A stretch of 64,000 bases of DNA from Turritopsis dohrnii. Its lineage: Eukaryota > Cnidaria > Hydrozoa > Anthoathecata > Oceaniidae. The notes beneath the pieces are model-generated. The model was not told the DNA's origin. It saw only the letters and a list, made by a program, of their open reading frames with translations, and did no database searches. Positions 36,701 to 46,214 of this stretch are shown here, in pieces (the first letter of the stretch is position 1; each line of letters begins with the position of its first letter). The stretch is taken from assembly GCA_027922465.2 (NCBI GenBank), contig BQMF02000427.1, forward strand, positions 186,001 to 250,000, written 5' to 3'. A program made the position numbers and the translations under genes.

Positions 36701-39700
36701 ATTTTGGAAAATACTGCCGTTATTAAAGTTGGATAATAGTTTTTGTATTTTTGGTTTACTAGTCAAACAACCCAATTTACTTCAGCTAAAAATGGGGAAA
36801 AATCAGCAAATCTGCCATCTGTGATTTTGGCCGTTTCCAGGGGGCTACGGATGGGAATTTTTTTTTTGTGTTTCCTTAAGGTATAAGGAACGTGTACCAA
36901 ATTTTAGCTTCCTAAAATTTTTTGCGGGTTTGAGTGGTTTTCAGGCTAATTCTACTGCACTAGTTATATTGTCCAGTTTTTGAAGAATTATAAAAAAAAT
37001 GCTATGTACAAATAAAAGATCAGGAATCCAATTAATCCTAATAATAATAAAGTATCTCCATGAATTCAAAATGTTTAAGATTTTTTAGTAAACTTTCATG
37101 ATCAAACACCAGCATTTCCAGTATCCAAGGGATCAGCAATTATTTGGCACTTGTGATTAATAGTGTGTTCATAGATAGGATCTTGTTTTGTGAAATGTTT
37201 TGTTAGCCTTGGAAACTGCTTGTCGATATATTTTATTGGCATGGCTTCCACCAACTTTGAAATTTACATCAACATTAAGTGCAGCCTTTTCTACTGAGGA
37301 AGGCATAACAGATTTGTGAGTTTAACATGCGTCTGTAACATTGAAATGTTAAGGTTGACTTGCCATGATATAGATGAAAAGTTAAAAGTGCATACCACTC
37401 ACATGGTCGATTCAGAACTTGACTTACTTGTCCCTTGTCCCTTTCATTTTGGGCCTTAGATTATCAACATTAAGTTGTGACGTGCCTAACAAGTCATAAA
37501 CAAGTTATAAATTAGAATAGCAAGTGACGCAAGTGTGAGTGTAATTGATTGGTGACAAAAAGCACTGAAAATAACTTTTGCCCAACTTTCAATCCTGTTC
37601 AAAATTTGTAATGCCCAAAATCATCAAGACATTACCCAAAAAGCTACGCCCAAAATTAATTCCCCCAAATTTTTATGAAGTTAATGTATAATATAATATT
37701 AGGCCAAGAGATCATAATTTTACTAAACTGTCAAATTGAAATGAGATCTTTTGGAAATACTCTCAGCATGTTATTCTTTTCTTTTCATATCGACATGTAG
37801 CATGGTAATGAAGTGATTTGTCCTGACTCCAGCATAAGAACTACTTCTATCCACTTCATATATTTGCTTGCTGTACTTGAAATAACAGCTATCCTTCCAA
37901 TAACACATGTTTAATATTTTGTACCTATCCTACAGTTATGCGATTCAGCCTGGCATAATTTTCATGCAAACTTACAAGGAACTGACCTGTCAAGATTCTG
38001 TGTTCAGAATTTGTTAGAACACTTTTTAATTGGCAAATGTTCATGGAATTTGGTAACAATAAATCAACATGTGAAATGAAGCCACCTCACAACATGTAGT
38101 ACAGACACTATCAACCTATCCTTGCATTTGTTTTGTTTCATTAGGGTGTACTGACACAAACTGGTGAACACGTGAAGACAGTGACAACTTGTAAAGATTC
38201 TTATAAAAAGCCAGAAGCTGATACAATTCAAAAAACTGGTAAAAGGCGGGAACTTTTGGAAAAAGAACTCTATGAGAAATTAAGGTATGATTTCTCATTG
38301 GATCGAATATTCAAATAAGGGAGCCATAATTTGGCATAATTTTTGAAATTGAAAGAAGTGTATTTTGCCTTATTATAAAACCATTGAATAACTTCGAAAA
38401 TGCATCGAAGAAAACATAGAAACTTCTTATGCATCATAAAAATAATTAGAGGATTACGTAAGGGCGCGTAGCGCCCGAAAGGTAATCCCGATTTCATGAA
38501 TGAAATTGGAACACGAGCTAATACTGGATACCCCCATCTCGCAATAAATCTAGAGGACAAGGCCGAAACCAATCCGCCCACACGTGTTCCCGAGAAAGCA
38601 TTCCGTAATGATTTAAAATAAAAGTTTTGCCGAGTAACCCCTCTGAACACGAGTGAAATATATCTTGCGGAAACTAATAATACACGGAAGGCTTCGGTTA
38701 AGGGTAAAATAAGAAAGGAAGAAACGTAGAATTAAAAGTTTTATCTTTCAACTAAACGAAGTACACTACTAATAACCACCACGATGGTAACCACGAGAGC
38801 CACGGTATCCTCCACGGCTGTATGCTAAATGAAAAAATAAAATAATAAAAAATATATATCGGAATACGGGACGGGAGGGTGGGCAGTATTAGCTCGTGTT
38901 CCGATTTCATTCATGAAATCGGGATTACCTTTTGGGCGCTACGCGCCCTTACGTAATCCTCCATTTCATTTCATGAAATCTCCACCGAGCTAATACTGGA
39001 TACCCCCATCTCGCAATAAATCTAGAGGCCATAGCCTCAACCACCTCTCTTCAAAGCCCACTGGATAGCAAGGTTTTCTGAAAAATTAGACTCGGGTCCT
39101 CAATCTGCTTTATAATAAAATCTTTGGAAAGTGGATTCACCTGACCAATATGCCTGTTTGAGGATGTCAGAAACTGAAATACCTATTGTCTTTGCTTTCG
39201 AAGTTGCTGCAGACCTTGTAGAGTGAGCTGTAAACCTACTTACATCAATACCTACTTCTTGAAGCATTTGTCTAAGCCACCTTGAGATTGTTGAGGTGGA
39301 AACCCGTTTATGTGGGTCTATATAGCTAACGAGAAGTTGTGAGTCAGTGACTTTCCATTTGCCCCTCCTGGTCATATAATCTTTTATAGTGACACAAACA
39401 CACAACTTTTCATTCTCCCTAAATTTGTGAAATTTCACTGGCGGTCTTTTCTTTCCTGGGCGGCAAACTTTAGTAAGTTCTGCAAAATGAAACATATGAA
39501 AGTTTTCATGTTCTACCATATAACCAGTATCTAAAAAAGTTAATTCAGAGACTCTACTAGCAGCACACAAAGAAAGTAACATAGTCAGTTTTAAAGTCAA
39601 TTGTTTGTCTGACAAAAAGACATTGTCCTGCAGATCCCTCAAATATTTAAGGACCTTTTCAACATCCCAAATAAAAACACACTTAGGTTTTGGAGGTCTT

Positions 39701-42700
39701 TTACTGAAGACACCTGCCATGAGAGATGACACTCTGGAATTTTCGCCAATGGGTTTTCCATCAATAGGTTCATGGTAGGCTGAAATGGCGGATCTATGTG
39801 ATGCTATGGTGCTATATTCTAGTCCTTCATCAAACAGATATGCCAAAAAATCTAATATATACTCTACAGGACATCTAAGGGGACAAACTGTTCTTTCAGT
39901 ACACCAACTATGCCATTTTCTCCAAGACGAGTTGTAATGGCTGACAGTTCCTGAACTTCTGGAAGCTGTGATAAGTCTGGTAGCCCTTTCTGATATGTTT
40001 CCTGTCTCCAAACTTTTCCTGAAACATTCCATGCCAGAAGTTTCAGACTGTTGTTTAGCAACAGTGGATGATATTTGCCTTCTGGATTTCTCAATAGATC
40101 TGTTCTCACTGGGAGAATCAGAGGATTTCTTACTGACATTCCTAGGGCTGTTGGAAACCATGCTTGTGTTTGCCAAGCTGGAGTGATTAAGATCATGTCC
40201 ACCTGTTCTTCTTGAACTTTTTTGAGCACCCTTCCTATTAGAGAGAAAGGGGGGAAAGCGTATGCATAGTGGTGCCTCCACTTGCTCTGAAATGCATCCC
40301 TGCCCTTGCTGAATGGATCCAGCTTCCAGGCCATATAGCATGGGAGTTGATGTGAAACTCTGGAGACAAAAAGATCTATGTCCGGTATTCCCCACAGTTG
40401 GCAAATTTTTTGAAACACTGTTGGTAGAAGTTTCCATTCGCTTGAGTCTGATAGATTGTGTCTTGACTCCCAGTCCGCTTCGACATTCATGTGACCCGGA
40501 ATGTAACTTGCTGTAATAGTGATCCCCTTCTCCATTATATATTGCCAAATCTCTTTCGCTTCCATCACTAATTTCTCGTTTTTTGTGCCCCCCATCTTGA
40601 CTAGATATGACAAGGCTGTCATATTGTCCATCTCTACATGAACTGCTAACCCTGTTCTTTCCTTCCATGTAAAAGTTCTTAGGGCTAGGTTGATTGCCTT
40701 CAACTCCAAAATGTTTATGTGTAGTTCCCTTTCTGCCCGAGTCCAAGGTCCACCTGTCCTTTGTCCCTGGCAGAATGCTCCCCAACCCTTCTTTGAGGCA
40801 TCTGAGCTTATTTTTTTGAATAACTAGTGGTGTTGTTGTTAACAGGGATTTTCCGTTGTACAATTCTAGATTGTTCAACCACCACTGTAGTTCTTCTCTG
40901 GCCAAATGTGACAGAACTATTTGAGCATCGTAATTGTGTTTGTACATCAACCCTTTTATCTGTTGTTGTTGAAGAAACCTGTATTGAATGGGAGCTGGGA
41001 ATATTGCTACTGCTGACGAAGACAGTTTCCCTATCAGCTTGGACAATTCCCTTATTGTTACCTTCTCCTGTGCTAGTACAGCCCTGCAATGTTGTTTCAT
41101 TTTGGTTACTTTTTCCATTGGAAGTTTGACTGTCATTGTCTGTGAGTTTATTGTGACCCCCAGAAACTCTAGGCATTGAGTTGGTTGCAGAATAGACTTT
41201 TTCCTGTTGATTAAAAACCCTAAATTCTGCAGAAGAAAGATTAGAGTGTCCCTGGCGATTAACAACTCTTCCCTCATACCAGCCATGAGTAGCATGTCGT
41301 CCAAATAGACTATGACCTTTACCCTCAACTTCCTCAGGAGGGAGATTGGGATTTTTAGTAGTTTTGTAAAAATCCACGGGGCTTTTGACATTCCGAAACA
41401 TAGGCACAGAAACTCGAATAGTTGACCTTCCCAGAGGAACCTTACAAACTTCCTGGAATGTTTTGACAGGGGAATGGCGAAATATGCATCTTTGAGGTCT
41501 AGTTTGCACATGAAATCCTCCAGGCACAACATCTCTTTCAGTAGATGTAATCCCTCCATTTTGAAGTGGGTGTAAGGGATATTCTGATTTAGCTTTCTCA
41601 GATTTATCACCGGTCGATGCCCCCCATCCTTTTTCCCCACAAGAAAAATCGTGCTGACAAACTCCCCCTGAACATGATTTACCTTTTTGACTGCACCTTT
41701 TCTCAGCATAGCCTGAATTTCCTCCTCTACAAGGGATTTTTCCTCTGAACTCATAGGGATGGGAGGTGGGACTGTTTTCTGTTTTGGTTGAGAAAGGAAT
41801 GGGATCTCGTACCCTTTCACAGCATTCAACATTGTCTGATCGTTGGTCAGCTTTTTCCAGTTTTTTAGGAAGTGTTGTGTCCTCCCTGCATGTGGCAGGT
41901 GAGGAATGGGTGCTGGAAATAAATTTTTTATCATTGGATGAACATTCGGGAAGTCTCTTATGTGCAAAATGTCTACTGAGATGAGAAAAGGTACTTCCAA
42001 AGATGGGACAAAATATACCTCTGTTTCCTCTGTTGTTTCTTCTTCCTCTGTTGTTGGAATTTGTAGCGGCAGCGGTAAAAACACCTCGCCCCCTACCTCC
42101 GGCCTGAGATAGGGGGCCCCTGGAAAAGGGCCGGTTGGATGATTGAGCACCACCTCTGTTTTTCTTCAAGGATGTAAACAACTCTTTAGATTTGTTTTTT
42201 GATGTTATCGTTTTCGAAACCAACTCCTCGTATGTGGGGCCAAACAACTGATCGTCTATTTCCTTCGGAGCTACAATACTATTAGACATGTCTTTCAGCA
42301 TGTTTTCAACTTTTCGTTTGTCCGATATAAACGACATCAACACATTAAATCGTCGTAAGTAGGAGCATGAATTATATGCTTGGCCTAACAGTAATATGGT
42401 CTGATCAAATAACTGGGACATGAGCTTAATGCTCTCTGCTTGAGCTGGATCAATATCCTTAGCAGTAAGTATGGAAGTTTTTTCTTCCTCCATCATTGAC
42501 CATAGTCGGCACATAGGTCCCATTGTATAGGAAATTCTTTGCTGAATATTGCTCACCATTTTGTCTTGATTTATGGTAATTTTCTTGTCTTGCTCCATCA
42601 GCAGTTCTCTGAGATGAGCATCAAGGAGCTTTTCCTTTTGAACATTTTCTGGGATAGGGCTTTCAAAAAGTATGCCCTCCTCAAGTGCAGTATTTGTTTG

Positions 42701-45108
42701 AAATAATTCCATGTATTTGTTGGCATAGTCCGCTAATTCTTGCTGTATTTTCCAGCTGTTCTCATGTGCCACATTCAGTTCGAATCTCCCCTTTTTTAAA
42801 GGTGGTTCATAATCTGTCTCCTCTGGTGGGAGCTCGTTCATTGTCTCCTCTGGTGGGAGCTCGTTCGAAGCACTCGTAGTGCCTTGTTCGTTCACGTCAT
42901 TCTGAGTGATTTTTTCAACAGTCGATGCTGCGTCAGTCATTCTGCGAAAAACATGAGAAAACATGGCTTAGTTTTCCTTAATAACAAAGTTATAAGAACT
43001 ATTATTCACGTTGGTTGTGATATTTCAGCAGTCGCTTTCGACCCGCCATTTTTATCAACCTTAAAACATTCAAAACATTGACAAAATAGGAATATCTCGG
43101 TGTAATAACCTAGACTATACTATAGGAGAAATTAATTTAGTATAAACTGTGTCAAAGTCTCTCTCTTTTATTTAGATAAACATAGATTTGTATTGTTTAA
43201 ATACTCACTTCTGTTTTAGCACGTCTTGTCCGTATCAGCGAGATAAGAATAAGAGGTGGTTGAGGCTATGGCCTCTAGATTTATTGCGAGATGGGGGTAT
43301 CCAGTATTAGCTCGGTGGAGATTTCATGAAATGAAATTGAAAACTGCATTCTTTTATTTTTCTTCGGGGAATCTTATTGTAAATCCGTACTAATACTCTT
43401 CTTGGTTTTTCTTCAGTCATGATATTCAGGAAAAAATGAATACACCACCTCCACCCACGCAATATATTTCCACAACAAAACAAGATTTTCAACGTGGTAT
43501 ATGTTCAATATTTTACAATATATTACGATATTTTACAATATTATTTCCTTTCAATCCTTCACGAGGAGGCTTCTTTCTATTCATCATTTTTTTCCAGAAT
43601 TTGAACCAGTTGAAAAAGAATTTACGATGGTAAATATTCTTATCAGATCTTCAAATTTGTTTTTGTTTGGGAAGAACTATTTGTTGAAGGTTTCGAACTT
43701 TTCTTCACTGTCACATTTTTATCATTGAATATTGATTTTTAATTATAGGATCATGACGTCAATACCGAAACAAATGTGACTTTTTGGGAGCAGAACAAGC
43801 AGTATATACATGTATGTTCTCACATTCGCAATACATTCTAAGCTACTCAATTTGAGCAAGCAATGATACTCTAACTACATTTTATTCCCAGGGTCGTCGA
43901 CTCGTTATAAAAAGGTGAGGGACGTGGCCAGATTGTCTAAAACAACTCTTTCTTTATAACAACTTGAAAAACTCATCAAACAATTACCCCTGTTAATTAT
44001 TTCTGTAAATTTCTCTCTTAGAAAAAAGTGTTATGCTAATCTGATTGTGATTTCCTTATGGGATAAAAGAAAATCTGACGCAAATTTTATCCGAACAAAA
44101 TTATTAGTTGCACATTTTGGTCATCTTTGGTCAATTTTGTCTGATTTTTTGTTCATTTCAAAATCAGTTGGTAAATTTCAATTTTACTGGATTCAGAGTG
44201 ACTTTTTTCAGAACTTAAGAATGGCTCGTGTATTTTATTCGGAATGTCACAATATCACATTCCTCATCTTTTATCGGAAGTGGTTTTGTCTTGCTCTTGG
44301 GTTTCACAACTTCACTATTGCTTTAACTCTCTTCTTCACAAAGGTGCTTTCCCTGTCGTTCTTACCGTTCGTTGGAGCAGATTTCTTTCTTCATCTAGGG
44401 GTGGTTCGTCCCTTTCATCTTCTTTTATCAAATGAGTGCAGTGTAGACATGAACTCCTTCACTTTGTTATCGTAGAGGGGGACTTCTGAAATTTCAATAA
44501 AATAAGGGATGGTATGTAATGAATAGATTTTGCAGTCCCAGCAATTACCGTTCTCATCTTTGAGGAGGTAATAGACATATAAAAACTTTGAGGAGGTAAT
44601 AGACATATAAAAACTGAGCAGTATGAATTTTCTTTTACTGCTTTTATGTCTGTTCTGACTGAAAATATTTGAGGAATATTTCAAGCAGCTATCTTGAATC
44701 AACAGAAACTCCCTTTTTCACCTATTGTCTCAGTTGCTTCAATTTTTGACCAAAATATTAAAAAAAACAAAACAGGAAATTAAATGTTGAAATATCTGGT
44801 CGAATGTGGAAGCCATGACATCATTGCGTCAGGAAGACTTGATGCCTCTTTGTAATTCATCTACAGTATCTTAGATACCATTCTACAAATTGTTAAAAAT
44901 AGTGTTTTGGGTTTTGGAAATCCAGCAAGCATCCAATGCTCTTCAACTTTTAATGTTCGAACAGATCCCTAACTGTGTGTCGTTTGTGTTGCAGGGCGTT
45001 ACGCAGATGAAATACCAACACGCCCCGTTCAAAAAGAATGCCGCCTTCAGTACACCCATTCATGAATATAAAGATTCGATAAAGCCCGGTGAGAATTGGC
45101 AGTTTTGA
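33783..45108 (+). CDS. SPAG8: SPAG8-like ciliary/axonemal protein (intact copy B)
   Basis: Seven exons: 33783-33863, 34792-34857, 38145-38284, 43417-43496, 43598-43629 (a 32-base microexon), 43749-43811 and 44995-45108. All have GT-AG borders; phases agree, and the total is 576 bases for 191 residues and a TGA. Blocks matching what I recall of vertebrate SPAG8, in order: TLLGNWVEER, KDSYKKP, GKRRELLEKELYEKL, HDIQEK, TFWEQNKQ, and a C-terminus PFKKNAAFSTPI. The family binds microtubules and has been found inside ciliary doublets, so a role in motile cilia or sperm tails is expected. Against copy A it keeps Leu at the nonsense site and gains two Pro codons in exon 4. Intron 3 holds about 4.9 kb of DIRS-related insertions, which the transcript must remove. 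Confidence 0.8.
35690..36561 (-). pseudogene. Transposon-associated gene fragment: PIN-like start and Cys-rich CXC end
   Basis: Read on the minus strand, four exon-like blocks follow in order. 36373-36561: FVIDGGALLHRLRW, then YVRKHYGNCCIVFDGY. About 36165-36236: EMLCKGVLKSEKLPPTERAA. About 35940-36075: EWGWKRENGMLLAITTN. About 35700-35870: the Cys-rich RCKCKLASKNQC, then ACSCQKQGLKCSDVC. The last resembles a tesmin/TSO1-type CXC repeat. Splice-like borders are visible, but the third-to-fourth junction is out of phase and the second block reads into a stop, so it is broken. The block order recalls a repeat-borne gene family seen across cnidarians and arthropods that I cannot name. Absent from duplication unit A. 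Confidence 0.55.
36600..38144. other. Intron 2 of the SPAG8-like gene, no gene seen
   Basis: Up to about 37020 it is private to unit B; from there it again matches unit A. 37600-37680 contains repeated CGCCCAAAATT-type words that look like the edge of a degraded repeat at the site where unit A has its Gypsy-like insertion. Confidence 0.4.
38449..38961. mobile_element. 0.5-kb non-autonomous element related to the adjacent DIRS-like element
   Basis: About 80-bp inverted ends start GAGGATTACGTAAGGGCGCG and contain the perfect small palindrome GGGCGCGTAGCGCCC. Inside the left end is the same ACGAGCTAATACTGGATACC to CTAGAGG block that forms the termini of the neighbouring 4.4-kb DIRS-like element, so the two are related. 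It abuts that element at 38961/38963; together they form one insertion missing from unit A. The interior carries an RGG-coding terminal exon on the minus strand and no replication gene. Confidence 0.72.
38769..38824 (-). pseudogene. Captured terminal exon coding an RGG-rich C-terminus
   Basis: On the minus strand a T-rich tract ending ATTTAG is followed by a reading frame for YSRGGYRGSRGYHRGGY and a stop (TAG at 38769-38771). This is typical of the C-terminus of an RGG-type RNA-binding protein. Only the last exon and its acceptor are present, and it lies wholly inside a non-autonomous mobile element. It is best explained as captured host sequence. The source gene is not in this window. Confidence 0.5.
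38963..39048 (+). repeat. Left inverted terminal repeat of the DIRS-like element
   Basis: 86 bases, near-perfect inverse of 43252-43337. It contains ACCGAGCTAATACTGG and ends CCTCAACCACCTCT. Confidence 0.9.
39100..42153 (-). CDS. DIRS-like RT and tyrosine recombinase frame
   Basis: 1017 open codons. Reverse transcriptase: GRTQHFLKNWKKL at the family's usual start, GHRPVINLRKLNQ, LDLKDAYFAIPL and active site VYLDDML (about residue 284). After about residue 450 the RT domain leaves this frame: at a run of seven A (about 40815-40821) the RNase H continues in another frame (40709-39864). Tyrosine recombinase returns in this frame from about residue 745: R in AASRVSEL (about 866), HSTR in FTAHSTRSAATS (about 973) and tyrosine in QRFYYKAD at the end. 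Overlap of RT/RH and recombinase frames is usual in DIRS elements. The break in the A run is probably a one-base insertion in this copy. Confidence 0.85.
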   Translation of the reverse strand: MVLNHPTGPFPGAPYLRPEVGGEVFLPLPLQIPTTEEEETTEETEVYFVPSLEVPFLISVDILHIRDFPNVHPMIKNLFPAPIPHLPHAGRTQHFLKNWKKLTNDQTMLNAVKGYEIPFLSQPKQKTVPPPIPMSSEEKSLVEEEIQAMLRKGAVKKVNHVQGEFVSTIFLVGKKDGGHRPVINLRKLNQNIPYTHFKMEGLHLLKEMLCLEDFMCKLDLKDAYFAIPLSKHSRKFVRFLWEGQLFEFLCLCFGMSKAPWIFTKLLKIPISLLRKLRVKVIVYLDDMLLMAGMREELLIARDTLIFLLQNLGFLINRKKSILQPTQCLEFLGVTINSQTMTVKLPMEKVTKMKQHCRAVLAQEKVTIRELSKLIGKLSSSAVAIFPAPIQYRFLQQQQIKGLMYKHNYDAQIVLSHLAREELQWWLNNLELYNGKSLLTTTPLVIQKNKLRCLKEGLGSILPGTKDRWTLDSGRKGTTHKHFGVEGNQPSPKNFYMEGKNRVSSSCRDGQYDSLVISSQDGGHKKREISDGSERDLAIYNGEGDHYYSKLHSGSHECRSGLGVKTQSIRLKRMETSTNSVSKNLPTVGNTGHRSFCLQSFTSTPMLYGLEAGSIQQGQGCISEQVEAPLCIRFPPFLSNRKGAQKSSRRTGGHDLNHSSLANTSMVSNSPRNVSKKSSDSPSENRSIEKSRRQISSTVAKQQSETSGMECFRKSLETGNISERATRLITASRSSGTVSHYNSSWRKWHSWCTERTVCPLRCPVEYILDFLAYLFDEGLEYSTIASHRSAISAYHEPIDGKPIGENSRVSSLMAGVFSKRPPKPKCVFIWDVEKVLKYLRDLQDNVFLSDKQLTLKLTMLLSLCAASRVSELTFLDTGYMVEHENFHMFHFAELTKVCRPGKKRPPVKFHKFRENEKLCVCVTIKDYMTRRGKWKVTDSQLLVSYIDPHKRVSTSTISRWLRQMLQEVGIDVSRFTAHSTRSAATSKAKTIGISVSDILKQAYWSGESTFQRFYYKAD
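39864..40800 (-). CDS. DIRS-like RNase H part in shifted frame
   Basis: From about 40815 the frame reads SSDASKKGWGAFCQG and on through ELKAINLALRTF, EMDNMTALSYLVKMGG and IPGHMNVEADWESR: the D-E-D-D style RNase H of DIRS/Gypsy relatives, followed by the usual connection region (DLFVSR, PAWQTQAWFP). It ends at a stop at 39864, overlapping the start of the recombinase. It belongs to the same polyprotein as the RT; one extra A would account for the shift. Confidence 0.75.
41950..42964 (-). CDS. DIRS-like gag (ORF1) protein
   Basis: From Met at 42964 (or 42940, MTDAAS) the first roughly 330 codons are protein-like: a duplicated NELPPEET motif near residues 34-50, a helical body (ELADYANKYMELFQTN, LMSQLFDQTILLLG), and a basic RGR/NNRGRRNNRGNRG tail like nucleic-acid-binding gag ends. 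The frame stays open to 40808, but beyond about 41950 it only shadows the RT frame. The end is therefore set by content, not by a stop. Confidence 0.65.
43252..43337 (-). repeat. Right inverted terminal repeat of the DIRS-like element
   Basis: Inverse of 38963-39048. Unit A continues directly with GAAAACTGCATTC, fixing the junction. Confidence 0.9.
44558..44613. repeat. 28-bp direct tandem duplication
   Basis: Two copies of CTTTGAGGAGGTAATAGA-type sequence in intron 6 of the intact SPAG8-like gene. Unit A has a single copy (near 15290). Confidence 0.9.
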
Positions 45109-46214
45109 AAGAAACAGGACAATCTGAAGGTTCGTTGTTATTATAGTTAACCGTACTTTATTTTAGTTTTTGTATAATTATGAATAGAAGCTTTGTAAAT
45201 ACAAGATGTAAAAAACTTTAATCACTAATGGCGGATCTGAAGTACGACGAATAGTTTTAGTGGACTGACTAATTTTGCGATTTTACTAGTGATGTTTTCC
45301 GCCACAGTTGAATCTAGAGAACTCCAATCAGATCCTCCTCCTCGGTTGAATTTAGAAAACTTCAATCAGATCCTCCTCCTCGGCTGAATCTAGAGAACTC
45401 CAATCAGTGAAAGCCTTAAAAAAGAATCTTGGAATAATTTAATTTATTTATTGATCTTATTGATCTTATTGATCTTACTAGAATATTGGATTTGGAAGGT
45501 TCTTTAGAAAATAAAAATATTTTTGACGTAACGATCAGATTATCTTTTAACGACACGGTAGATTTGGCTTCATTTTATTTGTGTGTGAATACATATGTGT
45601 ACATATGAACGAAAGAGAAGTACCATCAACTCGTACTGTCTTTCTTATCTCCAAGTATGGCTTCATTTATAAATCCCTTTCGGCAATTGTGAATACACTC
45701 TGAGTGGGATTGTGACAAGAACTACATCTACATCTCGAGGAGTTTTTTTCGTCTTTGTTATAAAAAGCATCCTTTCTTGCATGCACGTTCTTGAGTGATT
45801 AAATATTCTTATAATTCTAATGACTGTCATTAGACCGTACATCGTAAAAAAAAAAAAAAAAATAAGAATAAGAAGCTGTCTGAATAGGTGAGTTTCAAGA
45901 AAGGAAGTTGAATAGCCAGCCGATGTAAGATCGTTTTTAGTTTGTTTAAAAGTTGTACTTTGTTTTCAGAAAACAGATAGCTGAACTTCATAAGCTCAGT
46001 TCTTATAGGGCATATAAAATTCTTTATCGTTTCTGGTATCGCCTTCTACGTCATCCTAATTCATGTAGTGGGAACACCAAAATTTCGCCCCCTATAAAAG
46101 GCGATCAAAGATATCAAAACCTTTCGGTATTGTTCATCCGTCCGTTCGCTTTTTCGTGATCTAATTAGCGAAGTTTGACATTCCTAAGAGGCATAAATAC
46201 TAGCTTAGAAGTTA
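45109..46214. other. Spacer downstream of the SPAG8-like gene, no gene seen
   Basis: Contains a 38-bp minisatellite (listed separately), a short TTGATCTTA triplet repeat near 45454-45480 and a poly-A run near 45847. No coding signal. Confidence 0.5.
45307..45407. repeat. 38-bp minisatellite, 2.7 units
   Basis: Units at 45307-45344, 45345-45382 and 45383-45407 share GAATCTAGAGAACTCCAATC and TCCTCCTCCTCG with a few substitutions. It starts about 200 bases past the SPAG8-like stop codon. Confidence 0.9.

Larger units (their letters stand above)
38963..43337 (-). mobile_element. DIRS-like tyrosine-recombinase retrotransposon
   Basis: Inverted terminal repeats of about 86 bp (38963-39048 and 43252-43337) enclose three overlapping minus-strand frames: gag-like, RT/RNase H, and tyrosine recombinase. 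There is no integrase and no LTR, which is the DIRS plan. It is inserted in intron 3 of the SPAG8-like gene, antisense to it, next to a smaller relative. No target-site duplication is evident, as expected for recombinase-mediated insertion. Confidence 0.9.
33471..44690. repeat. Segmental duplication, unit B
   Basis: Collinear with 1-15400 in the same orientation, beginning GATGTGCATTTCACAAGG as at base 1. It ends within intron 6 of the SPAG8-like gene, past a 28-bp tandem repeat (44558-44585 and 44586-44613). Private insertions are the CXC/PIN-like gene fragment (about 35680-37000) and the DIRS-like compound element (38449-43337). Because the last SPAG8 exon lies just outside the repeated segment, unit B is the parental locus and unit A the derived copy. 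Confidence 0.88.
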
